Source of the DNA: CAYFUR01 sp964346275
GTDB taxonomy: Bacteria > Sumerlaeota > Sumerlaeia > SLMS01
Length of the DNA: 64,000 nucleotides
Assembly: GCA_964346275.1 (NCBI GenBank)
Contig: CAYFUR010000002.1
Span: 62,001 to 126,000, forward strand
Reading direction: 5' to 3'
The notes beneath the pieces are model-generated. The model worked only from the letters and a program-made list of their open reading frames with translations. It did not search any database and was not told the DNA's origin. Positions within the stretch are counted from its first letter, which is position 1; every line of letters begins with the position of its first letter. Positions 42,791 to 51,428 of the stretch are shown one piece after another. The translations under genes were made by a program, and so were the position numbers.

Positions 42791-42870
42791 CGATTGTCTA
42801 TCTTTAGAGCGTTCCGTTTTGCAAGTCAAAAGATTTCTGATCATGCAGAGGCAAAATAAATCACCTGGCC

Positions 42871-44424
42871 TTAAAAGACGCGTTTAAACGCGGTATAGGC
42901 ACGGGTTGCCCCCTGGTCCGAGGTTCGAAAGATCCGCGCACTCATCGCCGGAAGGGACAATTTTAGACAGCCGGAATGCATCTCCTCTGTCTTCTGGCTG
43001 TGCAAACAGACGAGTTTCTGCGCGTCCATGAGCAGAGAATCGCGTACCGGGATGACATCCCGTTTGTCCTGGTTCGAGGCATTAATTACCACAATGACAG
43101 TCTCGCGTGGGTTGCCCGTTTGCCGCAGGAATGCCACGAATTTCGTGGAATCGAGTTTTCGGAAGTCACCGGCGATGAGTGCGGGATTATGCTCGCGCAA
43201 ACACACCAGTCGCCTGACTTCCTCCAGCTCTTTGTTTTCCCCCTCGAGAAGATCCCAGTCCATCGGGGCGCGGTTCTGGGGATCGTGGCCGCCGTCCATC
43301 CCCAGTTCCGATCCGTAATAGACAACCGGGCATCCCGGCAGCGTGAATTGGAGCACCCGCGCCAGGAATCGCTGGCGCGGATCGGCGAGCAAGTGCTTGA
43401 GGCGGGGTGTATCGTGATTATCGAGCACCAGGTGGCTGCGGAGAATCCCTTCGATGCCGCCTTCGCCGATCAGGCGCTCCAGGGCCTGGCCTGTCGCGAA
43501 GGGGGAAAGCCCCCCCTGCAGGTATTCGAAGATCAGCTCGCGCGCGTGCATGTTCAAGATGCCATCGAGGACACGAAGCCATTCCTCGGGATAATTCCAG
43601 CACTCGCCAATGACGACGCTGTCGGGGCGTATGGCATGGGCGGCATCGGTGAGTTCGCGGAGATACTGGGGGCCGATATCCGGGGCGACATCCAGGCGCC
43701 AGCCGTCTATATTGTATTCTCGAAGATATTTCTGAACCGCGCTGTCGCGCCCCTTGTAGACCATGCGCTGGACGCCGGGATGTTCCAGTTTCAATTCCGG
43801 CAGATTTGCGGCGTTGCGCCAGCTGAGATATCCTGCGCGGTAATCTTTGTGGAAATCGAAGTATTCGCGTTCGGGGGCGGAGGGATCGGATTCGGCGGCC
43901 TGGAAGAGCGGGGCGCGGCGGCCCATGTGATTAAAGACGCCGTCGAGGATCAAACGCATGCCGCGGGAATGGAGATCCTGGGCCAGCGCACGAAGCTCCT
44001 CGTTCGTGCCGTATTGGGGATCGACGCAGAAATAGTCGAGGGTGTCGTATTTGTGATTGGTGAAGCCGTGGAAAATCGGGTTCAGGTAGAGAACATCGAT
44101 GCCGAGGTCCTGAAGATAATCCAATTTCGATCGCATGGAATCGAGATCGCCGCCCCAGAAATCCAATTCCCCCTGGGTGTTTCGCTCTTCGGCGAGGAAT
44201 TCGCCCCGCGAAGGGGTTTCATTCCAGGACAGAAGGCGGCGGGGCGGGGCATAGAGCGCGCGCTTTTCTTCGAGCCGCCGCGACGGGGCAAACCGGTCCA
44301 CGATCACTTGGTAGACAAGCCGGCCCACGCGCCAGTCCTGGAGACGATGCGCCACGCGCTCGTGGAGTTTGCGGCGCGGGCTCATGGGGCGGGAATCGGG
44401 AGTGGTGTTTTCCTCGGGAATCAT
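42871..44424 (-). CDS. Cytoplasmic GH13 alpha-glucosidase / neopullulanase-like enzyme
   Basis: 517 residues from ATG 44424 (GAGG 6 bases upstream; the frame extends to 44472). There is no signal peptide. The GH13 barrel begins almost at once: LVYQVIVDRFAPSRR, then DFWGGDLDSMRSKLDYLQDLGIDV, LYLNPIF, GVFNHMG, and the catalytic motifs GWRLDVA (nucleophile Asp245), GECW (acid/base Glu274) and DNHDTPR (Asp338). A C-terminal beta domain follows. The size and lack of accessory domains suit an enzyme that cuts imported maltodextrins to glucose or maltose. It is divergent from the esterase gene across a 154-base region with several TTGC words. Confidence 0.92.
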   Translation of the reverse strand: MIPEENTTPDSRPMSPRRKLHERVAHRLQDWRVGRLVYQVIVDRFAPSRRLEEKRALYAPPRRLLSWNETPSRGEFLAEERNTQGELDFWGGDLDSMRSKLDYLQDLGIDVLYLNPIFHGFTNHKYDTLDYFCVDPQYGTNEELRALAQDLHSRGMRLILDGVFNHMGRRAPLFQAAESDPSAPEREYFDFHKDYRAGYLSWRNAANLPELKLEHPGVQRMVYKGRDSAVQKYLREYNIDGWRLDVAPDIGPQYLRELTDAAHAIRPDSVVIGECWNYPEEWLRVLDGILNMHARELIFEYLQGGLSPFATGQALERLIGEGGIEGILRSHLVLDNHDTPRLKHLLADPRQRFLARVLQFTLPGCPVVYYGSELGMDGGHDPQNRAPMDWDLLEGENKELEEVRRLVCLREHNPALIAGDFRKLDSTKFVAFLRQTGNPRETVIVVINASNQDKRDVIPVRDSLLMDAQKLVCLHSQKTEEMHSGCLKLSLPAMSARIFRTSDQGATRAYTAFKRVF

Positions 44425-44451
44425 TCGCAACCTCGGAGGAGAGTGATGAAA

Positions 44452-44557
44452 ATTGCGCAATTCTTTGCACATGCTTGCAACGAGACACCTTCTGATGCCT
44501 CTCTTTCATTAGGTTTGACAGGCTTCTCGTCAATCCTATGATTGCGCAAATTGCAAA
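44452..44557. promoter_or_regulatory. Divergent promoter region with TTGC repeats
   Basis: ATTGCGCAAT (44452-44461), TTGCACAT (44465-44472), TTGCAACG (44475-44482), and TTGCGCAAATTGCAA (44542-44556). The TTGC steps are 9-12 bases apart, about one helical turn. The gap 44425-44578 separates the cytoplasmic GH13 gene and the esterase gene. Confidence 0.45.
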
Positions 44558-44578
44558 AAAACTCGGATCGAGGTCAGC

Positions 44579-46054
44579 GTGATTCACCAAAAACCCCCTC
44601 ACAGGATCCTGATCCCCGCCCTGCTTTTGGTCGCCCCTTTCAGTCCCGCGGAGCGCGTGGAGATCCGCCTTGAGCAGGAAACGTCGTTCGGCGAAAGCCT
44701 CTTCGCCAGCGCTCCACACCCGCTGCTCGGTGGCGGCGATATCACGAAATCCGTCAAGTTATCGGCACTCGAATATCCGGTGTGGAGCCTGACCCTGGAT
44801 CTGCCGGAAGGCGTGGAAATCGAACCATCGATCTTTCTTCGCGCGGACGATCCGGAAATGCTTTCCGATCCGGCAAACGGATCGCCCGTTTCGGCCGCTC
44901 CTGTGCTGAATACCGGTCCCGCTGGCGCGGAGTCCTCGCGCCACCTGGTCTTTCTCCCGCGGGATGCCGGGGATCTCGAAGTTCTCGTGATCGACCCGGC
45001 CGGGGTTACGGATCACCCGAATCTCCATGTGGCGCTCGCCGGGGAGACGCCAGAGGAAAAGCGGTATTCCTTCCTCATCGATCCCTCCATGGCCGCGCGA
45101 TGGCTCGAGATCGACCTGGTAGTGGATGGGGAGTCGATCACCGAGGAGCCGGTGCGCCTGCACCGGGGAGATGTGTGGTGGCGCCATGGCGAGGCATTTC
45201 TCTATCCCCCGCCAGACGAGGAATTATCCCCGCCGCGCCGCGAGGAATTTACTTTTGCTCCAGGTGATCCGACCTTCGACGCGCGAACGGTGCGAATTCA
45301 GCTGCCTCGCGGATACGAGGACCATCCGGCGAAACATTATCCAGTGCTCTACGCCCAGGATGGCCAGAATGTCTTTTCACCGGGCGGGGCGTTCGGCTCC
45401 TGGGATCTCGACGTGACGATCCCCGAGCTTGTCAGTCGCGGCGAAATGCCCGAAGCCATCCTTGTCGGAATCGATAACACGGCGGACCGGCTGAGGGAAT
45501 ATCGCCCGGAATATACATCGCTGGGAGGTGTTCCAGGCCGGGGCCGGGCATTCCTGACGATGCTTCGTAATGAGCTGATGCCAGAAATCGACAGCCGATA
45601 CCGAACCCTGGCCGGGCCGCGTGAGACCCTCCACATTGGAAGTTCCCTTGGCGGGGTTTTAGGCTTCCAGGCTGCCGAGGAGTTCGACGGCGTTTTTGGC
45701 TGCGTCATCGCCATGTCGCCCAGTTTCTGGCTGAATCCCGGAGAATTCCAACGGCGCGCCTCCCAGCCGCCGGAATCCTTCGCGCGCCTCTGGATTGACT
45801 CGGGAACATCGGGGATCGGAGGAAATGACGGTTTCTGGGACACGATGACCGTGAGAGACACCTTTCTGGATAACGGCCACGCACTGGGGCCTGGCTTCTT
45901 CCACACGGTTGGCCTTGGCCAGGAGCACAACGAGGCGGCATGGCGCGAGCGCTCGCCGGAGGCATTGCGCTGGGCTTACCGGCCCCGGCTGGCCCGGGAC
46001 GAAGCCTTAAAGACAACATGGATTCTGAGCGGCGCGGCAGGAGGGGAACATTGA
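44579..46054 (+). CDS. Secreted CE1-like esterase (alpha/beta hydrolase)
   Basis: 491 residues from GTG 44579; a signal peptide-like segment (RILIPALLLVAPFSPA) follows. The C-terminal 260 residues are an esterase of the enterochelin-esterase/EstA group (PF00756): HYPVLYAQDGQNVF, DLDVTIPELVSRGEMPEAILVGID, the nucleophile elbow GSSLGG (Ser356), Asp407 (WIDSGT) and His450 (GQEHNEAAW). The first 230 residues are beta-rich and may be a substrate-binding domain. Enzymes of this family remove acyl or feruloyl groups from glycans or hydrolyse siderophores; in this context a polysaccharide ester is more likely, but the substrate cannot be read from sequence. A GTG start and the TTGC-repeat promoter are noted. 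The stop overlaps the next start. Confidence 0.85.
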   Translation: MIHQKPPHRILIPALLLVAPFSPAERVEIRLEQETSFGESLFASAPHPLLGGGDITKSVKLSALEYPVWSLTLDLPEGVEIEPSIFLRADDPEMLSDPANGSPVSAAPVLNTGPAGAESSRHLVFLPRDAGDLEVLVIDPAGVTDHPNLHVALAGETPEEKRYSFLIDPSMAARWLEIDLVVDGESITEEPVRLHRGDVWWRHGEAFLYPPPDEELSPPRREEFTFAPGDPTFDARTVRIQLPRGYEDHPAKHYPVLYAQDGQNVFSPGGAFGSWDLDVTIPELVSRGEMPEAILVGIDNTADRLREYRPEYTSLGGVPGRGRAFLTMLRNELMPEIDSRYRTLAGPRETLHIGSSLGGVLGFQAAEEFDGVFGCVIAMSPSFWLNPGEFQRRASQPPESFARLWIDSGTSGIGGNDGFWDTMTVRDTFLDNGHALGPGFFHTVGLGQEHNEAAWRERSPEALRWAYRPRLARDEALKTTWILSGAAGGEH

Positions 46055-46554
46055 GACGGAAAGATGCCCCCTCTGGCCTTTGTGTGTTCGTGTATGGGAC
46101 GCTCAAGCAAGGATACTGGAATCATGACTTCTACTGCCGGAGGGCGTGTGACATCCGCCCGGCGGAGATGACCGGCCTGATTTACCAGGATCAGAACAGC
46201 ATTCCCTTTCTTCAGATCCCGAAGGAGAATGTCCTCTTGAAAGGCTCTTCGGACCGCGTTTCCGACATCAGAAAGCAGCTCTCTCCCCCGCCCGCGCCGG
46301 ACTCCGCAACTCTCTCGGAAGACGGCGAGTGGAAGCTGGTCCGCGGCGAATTGATCACCTTCCCGGACGAGGAAAAATATCTGGCACGGCTGGATGAACT
46401 GGAGGAGTTCGACCCTCCGCGGTTGATCGTCTATACGCGTGTACTGGCCCAGGCGCACGACCTCCTGTCGGGACGGACCGTTCCGGCCTGGACCTATATC
46501 ATCGAACCCGATGAGGGCGACAAATACGTAGGTGCGGTGTGGCCAAAACCGTAA
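46051..46554 (+). CDS. Gamma-glutamylcyclotransferase-like (AIG2/GGCT fold) protein, TTG start
   Basis: 167 residues. The core motif VYGTLKQGYWN near the N-terminus is the GGCT/AIG2 'Y-G-(T/S)-L-x-x-G' substrate loop, and LDELEEFDP in the C-terminal half has the Glu-rich helix of the family. Start choice: an upstream in-frame ATG (46018) has no ribosome site, whereas TTG 46051 follows AGGAGGGG at 46039-46046 and overlaps the preceding stop by 4 bases (TTGA), so TTG is used. Members cyclise gamma-glutamyl amino acids or peptides to 5-oxoproline. It is the last gene of the esterase operon and lies just upstream of the ergothioneine genes, behind a terminator. Confidence 0.75.
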   Translation: MRRKDAPSGLCVFVYGTLKQGYWNHDFYCRRACDIRPAEMTGLIYQDQNSIPFLQIPKENVLLKGSSDRVSDIRKQLSPPPAPDSATLSEDGEWKLVRGELITFPDEEKYLARLDELEEFDPPRLIVYTRVLAQAHDLLSGRTVPAWTYIIEPDEGDKYVGAVWPKP

Positions 46555-46584
46555 GGGTCGACCCGCCAGATCGACTCTTTTTTT
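46555..46584 (+). terminator. Rho-independent terminator after the GGCT-like gene
   Basis: A 7-bp stem with one G-T wobble (46555-46561 with 46571-46577) is followed directly by seven T residues. It separates the GGCT-like gene from egtB. Confidence 0.75.
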
Positions 46585-46712
46585 ATCGAGACAATATATT
46601 TGTCGTTATCCTTGCTTCGCCCTCCTGGAAACGTTAGTTTGCCCCAATTGAAAATTTGCCCTTTGGTGCAAAATGGGACGGGTATTTCCCCTTCAGGAAG
46701 GAGCCGCTTCAT

Positions 46713-48017
46713 ATGCCAGCCCAAATCACGGATCAGCCGCTTGTAGCCGCGCAATGCCCGGACCGCGAGACGTTGCTTCAAGCCTATCATACCGTACGTC
46801 AGTTTACCGAGTTTCTTTGCGATCCTTTGGAAACAGAGGACTATGTTGTTCAGTCCATGGAGGATGTGAGCCCCACGAAATGGCACATCGCCCATGTGAG
46901 CTGGTTTTTCGAAGCGTTCCTGCTTCGTCCCTATTTTAAGGGTTTCCGCGAGTTCGACCCGATTTTCAATTACCTCTTCAACTCTTATTATGTCAGCGTT
47001 GGCGAACGGCATTGCCGCCCCCGGCGAGGGCTGCTTTCGCGGCCGAGTGTCGAGCATGTTTTCTCTTTCCGAAAGCATATCGATCGGCAGATGGAATCCT
47101 TTATAAAAGACATCCCCGAATCGGAATACGCCCACCTGGCGCCTCTGGTGGTGCTGGGCCTCCATCACGAGCAACAGCACCAGGAGCTGATCGTGACGGA
47201 CATCAAACACGTCTTCGGGCAGAACCCTCTCTTTCCCGTCTACCGCCAGGAACCGAATGAAGAAATTGCCATTCCCGAGGGCCGCATGCGCTGGATCAAG
47301 TTTCCCGGCGGTATTCGGGAAATCGGCTACGATGGAGATGGTTTCTCCTACGATAACGAGGGGCCTCGCCACCAGACGCTGCTCCGGGACTTCCAACTCG
47401 CCTCGCGGCTGGTGACCTGTGGCGAGTTCATCGAGTTTATCGAGGATGGCGGCTACGAAAAGACTCTTCTGTGGCTCTCCGACGGTTGGTCCACGGTGGA
47501 GCAGGAAGGCTGGAAAGCGCCCCTTTACTGGTTCAAGGAAGACGGGGCCTGGCATGTCTATACGCTCAACGGCAAGAAGCGGGTCCAGGAGGCGGAGCCC
47601 GCCACGCATATCAGCTATTACGAGGCGGATGCTTTTGCCCGCTGGGCGGGAGCACGCCTTCCCACGGAAGCCGAATGGGAGGTTGCCAGCCAAAGCGCCG
47701 GAGCGGAAGGGAATTTCGTCGAATCCGCCGAGTATCACCCGCGAGCAGCCAGGGCCGAAGCAGGAGGCCTTCAGCAAATGTTTGGAGATTGCTGGGAGTG
47801 GACAGCGAGCGCCTATCTCCCTTACCCGGGATTCCAGCCGGCGGAGGGCGCCGTGGGAGAGTACAATGGTAAATTCATGTGCAACCAGTTTGTGCTCCGG
47901 GGCGGCTCCTGCGCGACATCGAAAACACACATCCGCCCGACCTATCGAAACTTCTTCCATCCGCCGGACCGGTGGCAATTCACTGGCATTCGCCTGGCAA
48001 AGGACACTGAAAAATGA
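46713..48017 (+). CDS. egtB: Ergothioneine sulfoxide synthase EgtB
   Basis: 434 residues from ATG 46713 (AGGAG about 9 bases upstream). This non-haem iron enzyme joins a thiol donor to hercynine (trimethylhistidine). The DinB_2 domain holds the three-His iron site: TKWHIAH (His58/His61) and HHEQQHQE (His152, His156 for HxxxH). The FGE-sulfatase (formylglycine-generating-enzyme-like) domain is at about 200-430 (MRWIKFPGGIREIGYDG, VTCGEFIEFIEDGGY, RLPTEAEWEVASQS, GDCWEWTASAYLPYPGF, LRGGSCATS). The length and order are those of EgtB. No EgtA (glutamate-cysteine ligase) is adjacent, which may mean it uses free cysteine. The stop overlaps egtD by 4 bases. Confidence 0.94.
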   Translation: MPAQITDQPLVAAQCPDRETLLQAYHTVRQFTEFLCDPLETEDYVVQSMEDVSPTKWHIAHVSWFFEAFLLRPYFKGFREFDPIFNYLFNSYYVSVGERHCRPRRGLLSRPSVEHVFSFRKHIDRQMESFIKDIPESEYAHLAPLVVLGLHHEQQHQELIVTDIKHVFGQNPLFPVYRQEPNEEIAIPEGRMRWIKFPGGIREIGYDGDGFSYDNEGPRHQTLLRDFQLASRLVTCGEFIEFIEDGGYEKTLLWLSDGWSTVEQEGWKAPLYWFKEDGAWHVYTLNGKKRVQEAEPATHISYYEADAFARWAGARLPTEAEWEVASQSAGAEGNFVESAEYHPRAARAEAGGLQQMFGDCWEWTASAYLPYPGFQPAEGAVGEYNGKFMCNQFVLRGGSCATSKTHIRPTYRNFFHPPDRWQFTGIRLAKDTEK

Positions 48018-48982
48018 ATCCGTCCTCACGGTCCTCAGCGGCCGGAAAAGTCCTGGACAAGGAACTTCTTGGGGAGGCGCTGCGCGGCCTGGGTAAGAAT
48101 CCGAAAGAGCTCCCCTGTAAGTATCTCTATGACGAACGGGGATCACGGATTTTTGACCGGATCTGCGAGTTGGAGGAGTATTATCCTACTCGGACCGAGG
48201 CTGCCATCATGTCGGACTGTATAGACGAAATGGCGGCCGAGATCGGGCCACAAGCCGTGATTGTGGAGTATGGAAGCGGAAGCTGCATTAAAATTCGGAA
48301 AATCCTGGACAACCTTGACAACCCGGCGGGATATGTCCCCATCGATATATCCCGCGAGCACCTTCTCCGGTCCGCCGGCCAGCTGGCGCGGGATTACCCT
48401 CGAGTTGAAATCCACCCCGTGGTGGCCGATTATCATGCCGACTTCGAGATTCCCGCGTGCGGCAATGGTTCCGGAGCGCGGGTGATCTATTTCCCTGGCT
48501 CAACGATTGGGAATTTTTCCAAGCGCGAGGCCAGGCTCTTTCTCCATCGCCTCTACAACCAGGTTCATGGCAAAGGCGGGCTGCTGATCGGCTTGGATCT
48601 CAAAAAGGATCCGGATGTGCTCCGGCGGGCATACAACGATCGGGAAGGCGTGACCGCCGAGTTCAATCTCAACCTCCTCCGGCGGCTGAATCGCGAGGCA
48701 GCCGGCGAGTTCGACCTGGATGCGTTCCGGCACGAAGCCGTCTGGAATGAAGAACAGGGGCGCGTGGAAATGTATCTGGCCAGCCTGAAGGATCAGGATG
48801 TACGGCTCGACGGCCAAACGATCCATTTTCAGAATGGCGAACGCATCTGCACGGAATACTCCTGCAAGTATTCGCTCGAAGAGTTTGCCGATCTGGCGGC
48901 TTTGGCCGGTTTCCGGGTTTCCCGAGTGTGGACGGATCCGCGTTCCTACTTCAGCGTTCAGTATCTGGTCGCGGGCCAGTGA
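48014..48982 (+). CDS. egtD: L-histidine N-alpha-methyltransferase EgtD
   Basis: 322 residues, the usual length. It trimethylates histidine to hercynine with S-adenosylmethionine, the first step of ergothioneine synthesis. The sequence opens with LPCKYLYDERGSRIFDRICELEEYYPTRTEAAI as split blocks, the hallmark of EgtD, followed by the SAM-binding motif VEYGSGSCIK (84-93), YVPIDISREHL, and FPGSTIGNF. The ATGA overlap with egtB makes a two-gene core. Its stop abuts a convergent ABC transporter gene with the EgtU architecture. EgtC, EgtE and EgtA genes are not in the window. Confidence 0.95.
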   Translation: MNPSSRSSAAGKVLDKELLGEALRGLGKNPKELPCKYLYDERGSRIFDRICELEEYYPTRTEAAIMSDCIDEMAAEIGPQAVIVEYGSGSCIKIRKILDNLDNPAGYVPIDISREHLLRSAGQLARDYPRVEIHPVVADYHADFEIPACGNGSGARVIYFPGSTIGNFSKREARLFLHRLYNQVHGKGGLLIGLDLKKDPDVLRRAYNDREGVTAEFNLNLLRRLNREAAGEFDLDAFRHEAVWNEEQGRVEMYLASLKDQDVRLDGQTIHFQNGERICTEYSCKYSLEEFADLAALAGFRVSRVWTDPRSYFSVQYLVAGQ

Positions 48983-50509
48983 TCATTCCGGCTCCTGGAT
49001 CTCTGACAGCAGCTTTTCGGCGGCGCTTTTCGGCGCCGCCTTTTCCACGTCCACCTGCATATTCGCCCGGCGCATCATTTCGTCGCTGGTTGATCCGACG
49101 AGCGGCTCCAGAGCACGGCGTATATCCATGTTCGCCGACGCCTCCGGAGAAAGCAGGAGCACCGCATCATATGGCGGGAAGGCGTGTCTCGGGTCGTTGA
49201 GCACCACCAGATCATAGGCGGCAATGCGCCCATCAGTGGAATACGCGGAAATCACATCGACTTCGCCGGAGTCCACGGCCTGATACATGAAGGTGGAGTC
49301 CATTCCAATTGTCTGCATTCCCTCCAGCTCGTAGGCACTCTTGACCGACTCCCACTCGGTTCTTCCGAAGAATTCGTAATCGCCTCCGACGGAGAACTCG
49401 CTGGCGTGGGAACTCAAGTCTGCTATGCTTTCGATACCCAGCTCTTCCGCCCGGGCCCGTTTCATCGCAAGGCAGTAGGCATTCTCGAAACCAAGCGGGC
49501 CGAGAAGTTCAACTCCATGCTCCTCTTCCAGGAATTGCTCCACGTCTCGCAGCACCAATTCGGGATCAGCGGTATCATCGCGGTTCATCACCGTGGCCCA
49601 GAGAGTTCCCGTATAGTCAACATAGCAATCGACGGAGTTGAGCCGCAGCGCATCGAAGAGGATTGTCGATCCCATATTCGGCGTTTCTCGCGCTGGCAGG
49701 CCTTCCGCGCGCAGGCGCATTTTCATGGTTTTCGAGAGGATATACTGCTCGGTGAAGGGTTTCGAGCCGATTTTGACCGTTCCCCCTCCCCCACCGCTGC
49801 TTCCGAACCGGCTCGCAATGCCGGGGGACAGCCCTGCCAGAATGATCACAAGCAAGACGGCAAGAGAGGAAATGAGCAAGGGGCGGCTGCGGCGTTTCAC
49901 GGCGACTTCCATGAGACGGATCAATTGGTCGAGCACGATTGCCAGCGCCGCCGCCAGCACGCAGCCAAAGAGAGTTGCCACGTGGTTGCGGGTTTGAAGG
50001 CCCATGAAGATGTAATTGCCAAGGCTTTTCGCGCCGACCGGTGTCGAGAGAGTCGCAATACCCACAACCCACACGGTGGATGTGCGAATGCCCGCAAGAA
50101 TGACCGGCATGGCGAGGGGGAGGCGGACCTTTGTGAGGATCTGGCCGCGGGTCATGCCCACGCCACGGGCGGCCTCGATCAGGGGAGGATCGATCCCGGA
50201 AAGCCCCGTCACGGTGTTGCGAAGCGTGGGCAGGATGCTATACAGCATGAGGGCGAAAAACGCCGGCAGGAAGCCAATCATTCCGCCCAAAAGCGGCACC
50301 ATCAGTGCAAGCAGCGCCAGGCTGGGTATTGTCTGGATGATGCTGGCGACGGTGAGAAATAGCGCCCGCAGCCGGGGCGAGAAGCTGGCCACAATACCCA
50401 GCGGAAGGCTGATGCCAATCCCGACGGCGAGCGCCGAAACAGACAAGACCATATGCCCGCCGAGGAACTCGGGGATCTCATTCACGCGCTGAAAAAAATT
50501 CTCGTTCAT
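48983..50509 (-). CDS. egtU: ABC permease/substrate-binding fusion, EgtU-like (probable ergothioneine import)
   Basis: 508 residues. The first ~215 residues are a permease of the ProW/OpuCB group with five or six helices and an EAA loop (GIDPPLIEAARGVGMTRGQILTKVRLP). After a further helix and a Gly-rich linker (about 236-245) comes an OpuC/ProX-type binding domain: VKIGSKPFTEQYILSKTM, NMGSTILFDALRLNSVDCYVDYTGT, and FENAYCLAMKRARAEELGI. Such permease-binding-protein fusions are used for choline/betaine (OpuB-like) and, in the EgtUV transporters, for ergothioneine. Location next to egtBD favours EgtU, but ligand residues are not proven. The ATG shares one base with the ATPase stop. Confidence 0.8.
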   Translation of the reverse strand: MNENFFQRVNEIPEFLGGHMVLSVSALAVGIGISLPLGIVASFSPRLRALFLTVASIIQTIPSLALLALMVPLLGGMIGFLPAFFALMLYSILPTLRNTVTGLSGIDPPLIEAARGVGMTRGQILTKVRLPLAMPVILAGIRTSTVWVVGIATLSTPVGAKSLGNYIFMGLQTRNHVATLFGCVLAAALAIVLDQLIRLMEVAVKRRSRPLLISSLAVLLVIILAGLSPGIASRFGSSGGGGGTVKIGSKPFTEQYILSKTMKMRLRAEGLPARETPNMGSTILFDALRLNSVDCYVDYTGTLWATVMNRDDTADPELVLRDVEQFLEEEHGVELLGPLGFENAYCLAMKRARAEELGIESIADLSSHASEFSVGGDYEFFGRTEWESVKSAYELEGMQTIGMDSTFMYQAVDSGEVDVISAYSTDGRIAAYDLVVLNDPRHAFPPYDAVLLLSPEASANMDIRRALEPLVGSTSDEMMRRANMQVDVEKAAPKSAAEKLLSEIQEPE

Positions 50510-51276
50510 TAGGCCCCGCCAAGGATTTCTTCCAAAAGATCCGCCTGGCGCTTTGGCGTGGAGACCATCTGGGCAACATACTCGTTAACAGGTGATTCGA
50601 GGAGCTTTCCCGCGTTATCGATCTGGAGGACTTCTCCCGCGCGCATGACGGCAATGCGGTCACCCAGGAGAAGAGCCTCGGACATATCGTGAGTTACCAT
50701 GACCGTGGTCAGGCCCAGATGCTTCTGAATGTTTCGAAACTCGTTTTGCAGATCGACGCGGGTCAGGGGATCAAGGGCGCCGAACGGTTCGTCGAGAAGC
50801 ATGACCTTTGATCCCGCGGCGAGAGCCCGGGCAAAGCCAACGCGCTGCGCCTGCCCCCCGGAGAGTTGGCCGGGATAGCGCCCGAGGTGTTCCCCCGGAT
50901 CGAGGTGAACCAGTTCGAGAAGCTCTCTGACCCGCGATTGGATGCGCTCGTTTTCCCAGGCAAGAAGACGAAGGACGATACCAACGTTTTCCCCGATGGT
51001 CATATGGGGAAAAAGGCCGAAGCCCTGGAAAACATACCCGATGGAACGGCGCAGGCTGATCGGGTCCGTTTCCAAAACACTGGTGCCGTTGACAAGAATG
51101 TCGCCGGAAGTCGGCTCAACAAGCCGGTTAATCATCTTCAGCGTTGTGGTTTTGCCGCAGCCGGAAGTGCCCAAGAGGACCAGAACCTCTCTCTCGGCGA
51201 CCTCAAGGGAGACCTCGCGAACGGCATAGCTGCGCCCGCCGTCATAGGATTTCGTGGCTTTTCTTAACTCGATCAT
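50509..51276 (-). CDS. egtV: ABC transporter ATPase, EgtV-like (ProV/OpuCA group)
   Basis: 255 residues from ATG 51276, which starts MIELRKATKSYDGG; the frame extends 13 codons upstream with no better site. Walker A is GTSGCGKTT, the signature LSGGQAQR, and Walker B VMLLDEPFGALD; the Q-loop YVFQGFGLFPHM and H-loop VMVTHDMSEA are typical of quaternary-amine/osmoprotectant ATPases, which also include EgtV. The CBS domains of OpuCA/ProV are missing, as in EgtV. It is co-transcribed with the permease-binding protein gene (TAATG, one-base overlap). The importer role follows from the partner and the adjoining egtBD genes. Confidence 0.83.
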   Translation of the reverse strand: MIELRKATKSYDGGRSYAVREVSLEVAEREVLVLLGTSGCGKTTTLKMINRLVEPTSGDILVNGTSVLETDPISLRRSIGYVFQGFGLFPHMTIGENVGIVLRLLAWENERIQSRVRELLELVHLDPGEHLGRYPGQLSGGQAQRVGFARALAAGSKVMLLDEPFGALDPLTRVDLQNEFRNIQKHLGLTTVMVTHDMSEALLLGDRIAVMRAGEVLQIDNAGKLLESPVNEYVAQMVSTPKRQADLLEEILGGA

Positions 51277-51428
51277 TGGCCGGTAAAGTCTGAGCGCCGA
51301 TCCTCCCCAGGTCAATCTCTAGCGGGAGATTTTCCTGGCCTTGGACCGAAAAGGAGGATTGCGCACGCCTGAATCTTTTTGTGAATAGTTCCACTCTGAT
51401 CCCTTGCCGGAAAGAATTTGGCCGCCGC

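Noticed and set aside
42976..44541. Antisense open frame of 521 codons
   Set aside because: Opposite the cytoplasmic GH13 enzyme, whose catalytic motifs are intact.
46494..48146. Antisense open frame of 550 codons
   Set aside because: Opposite egtB, which has an intact iron site and sulfatase-type domain.
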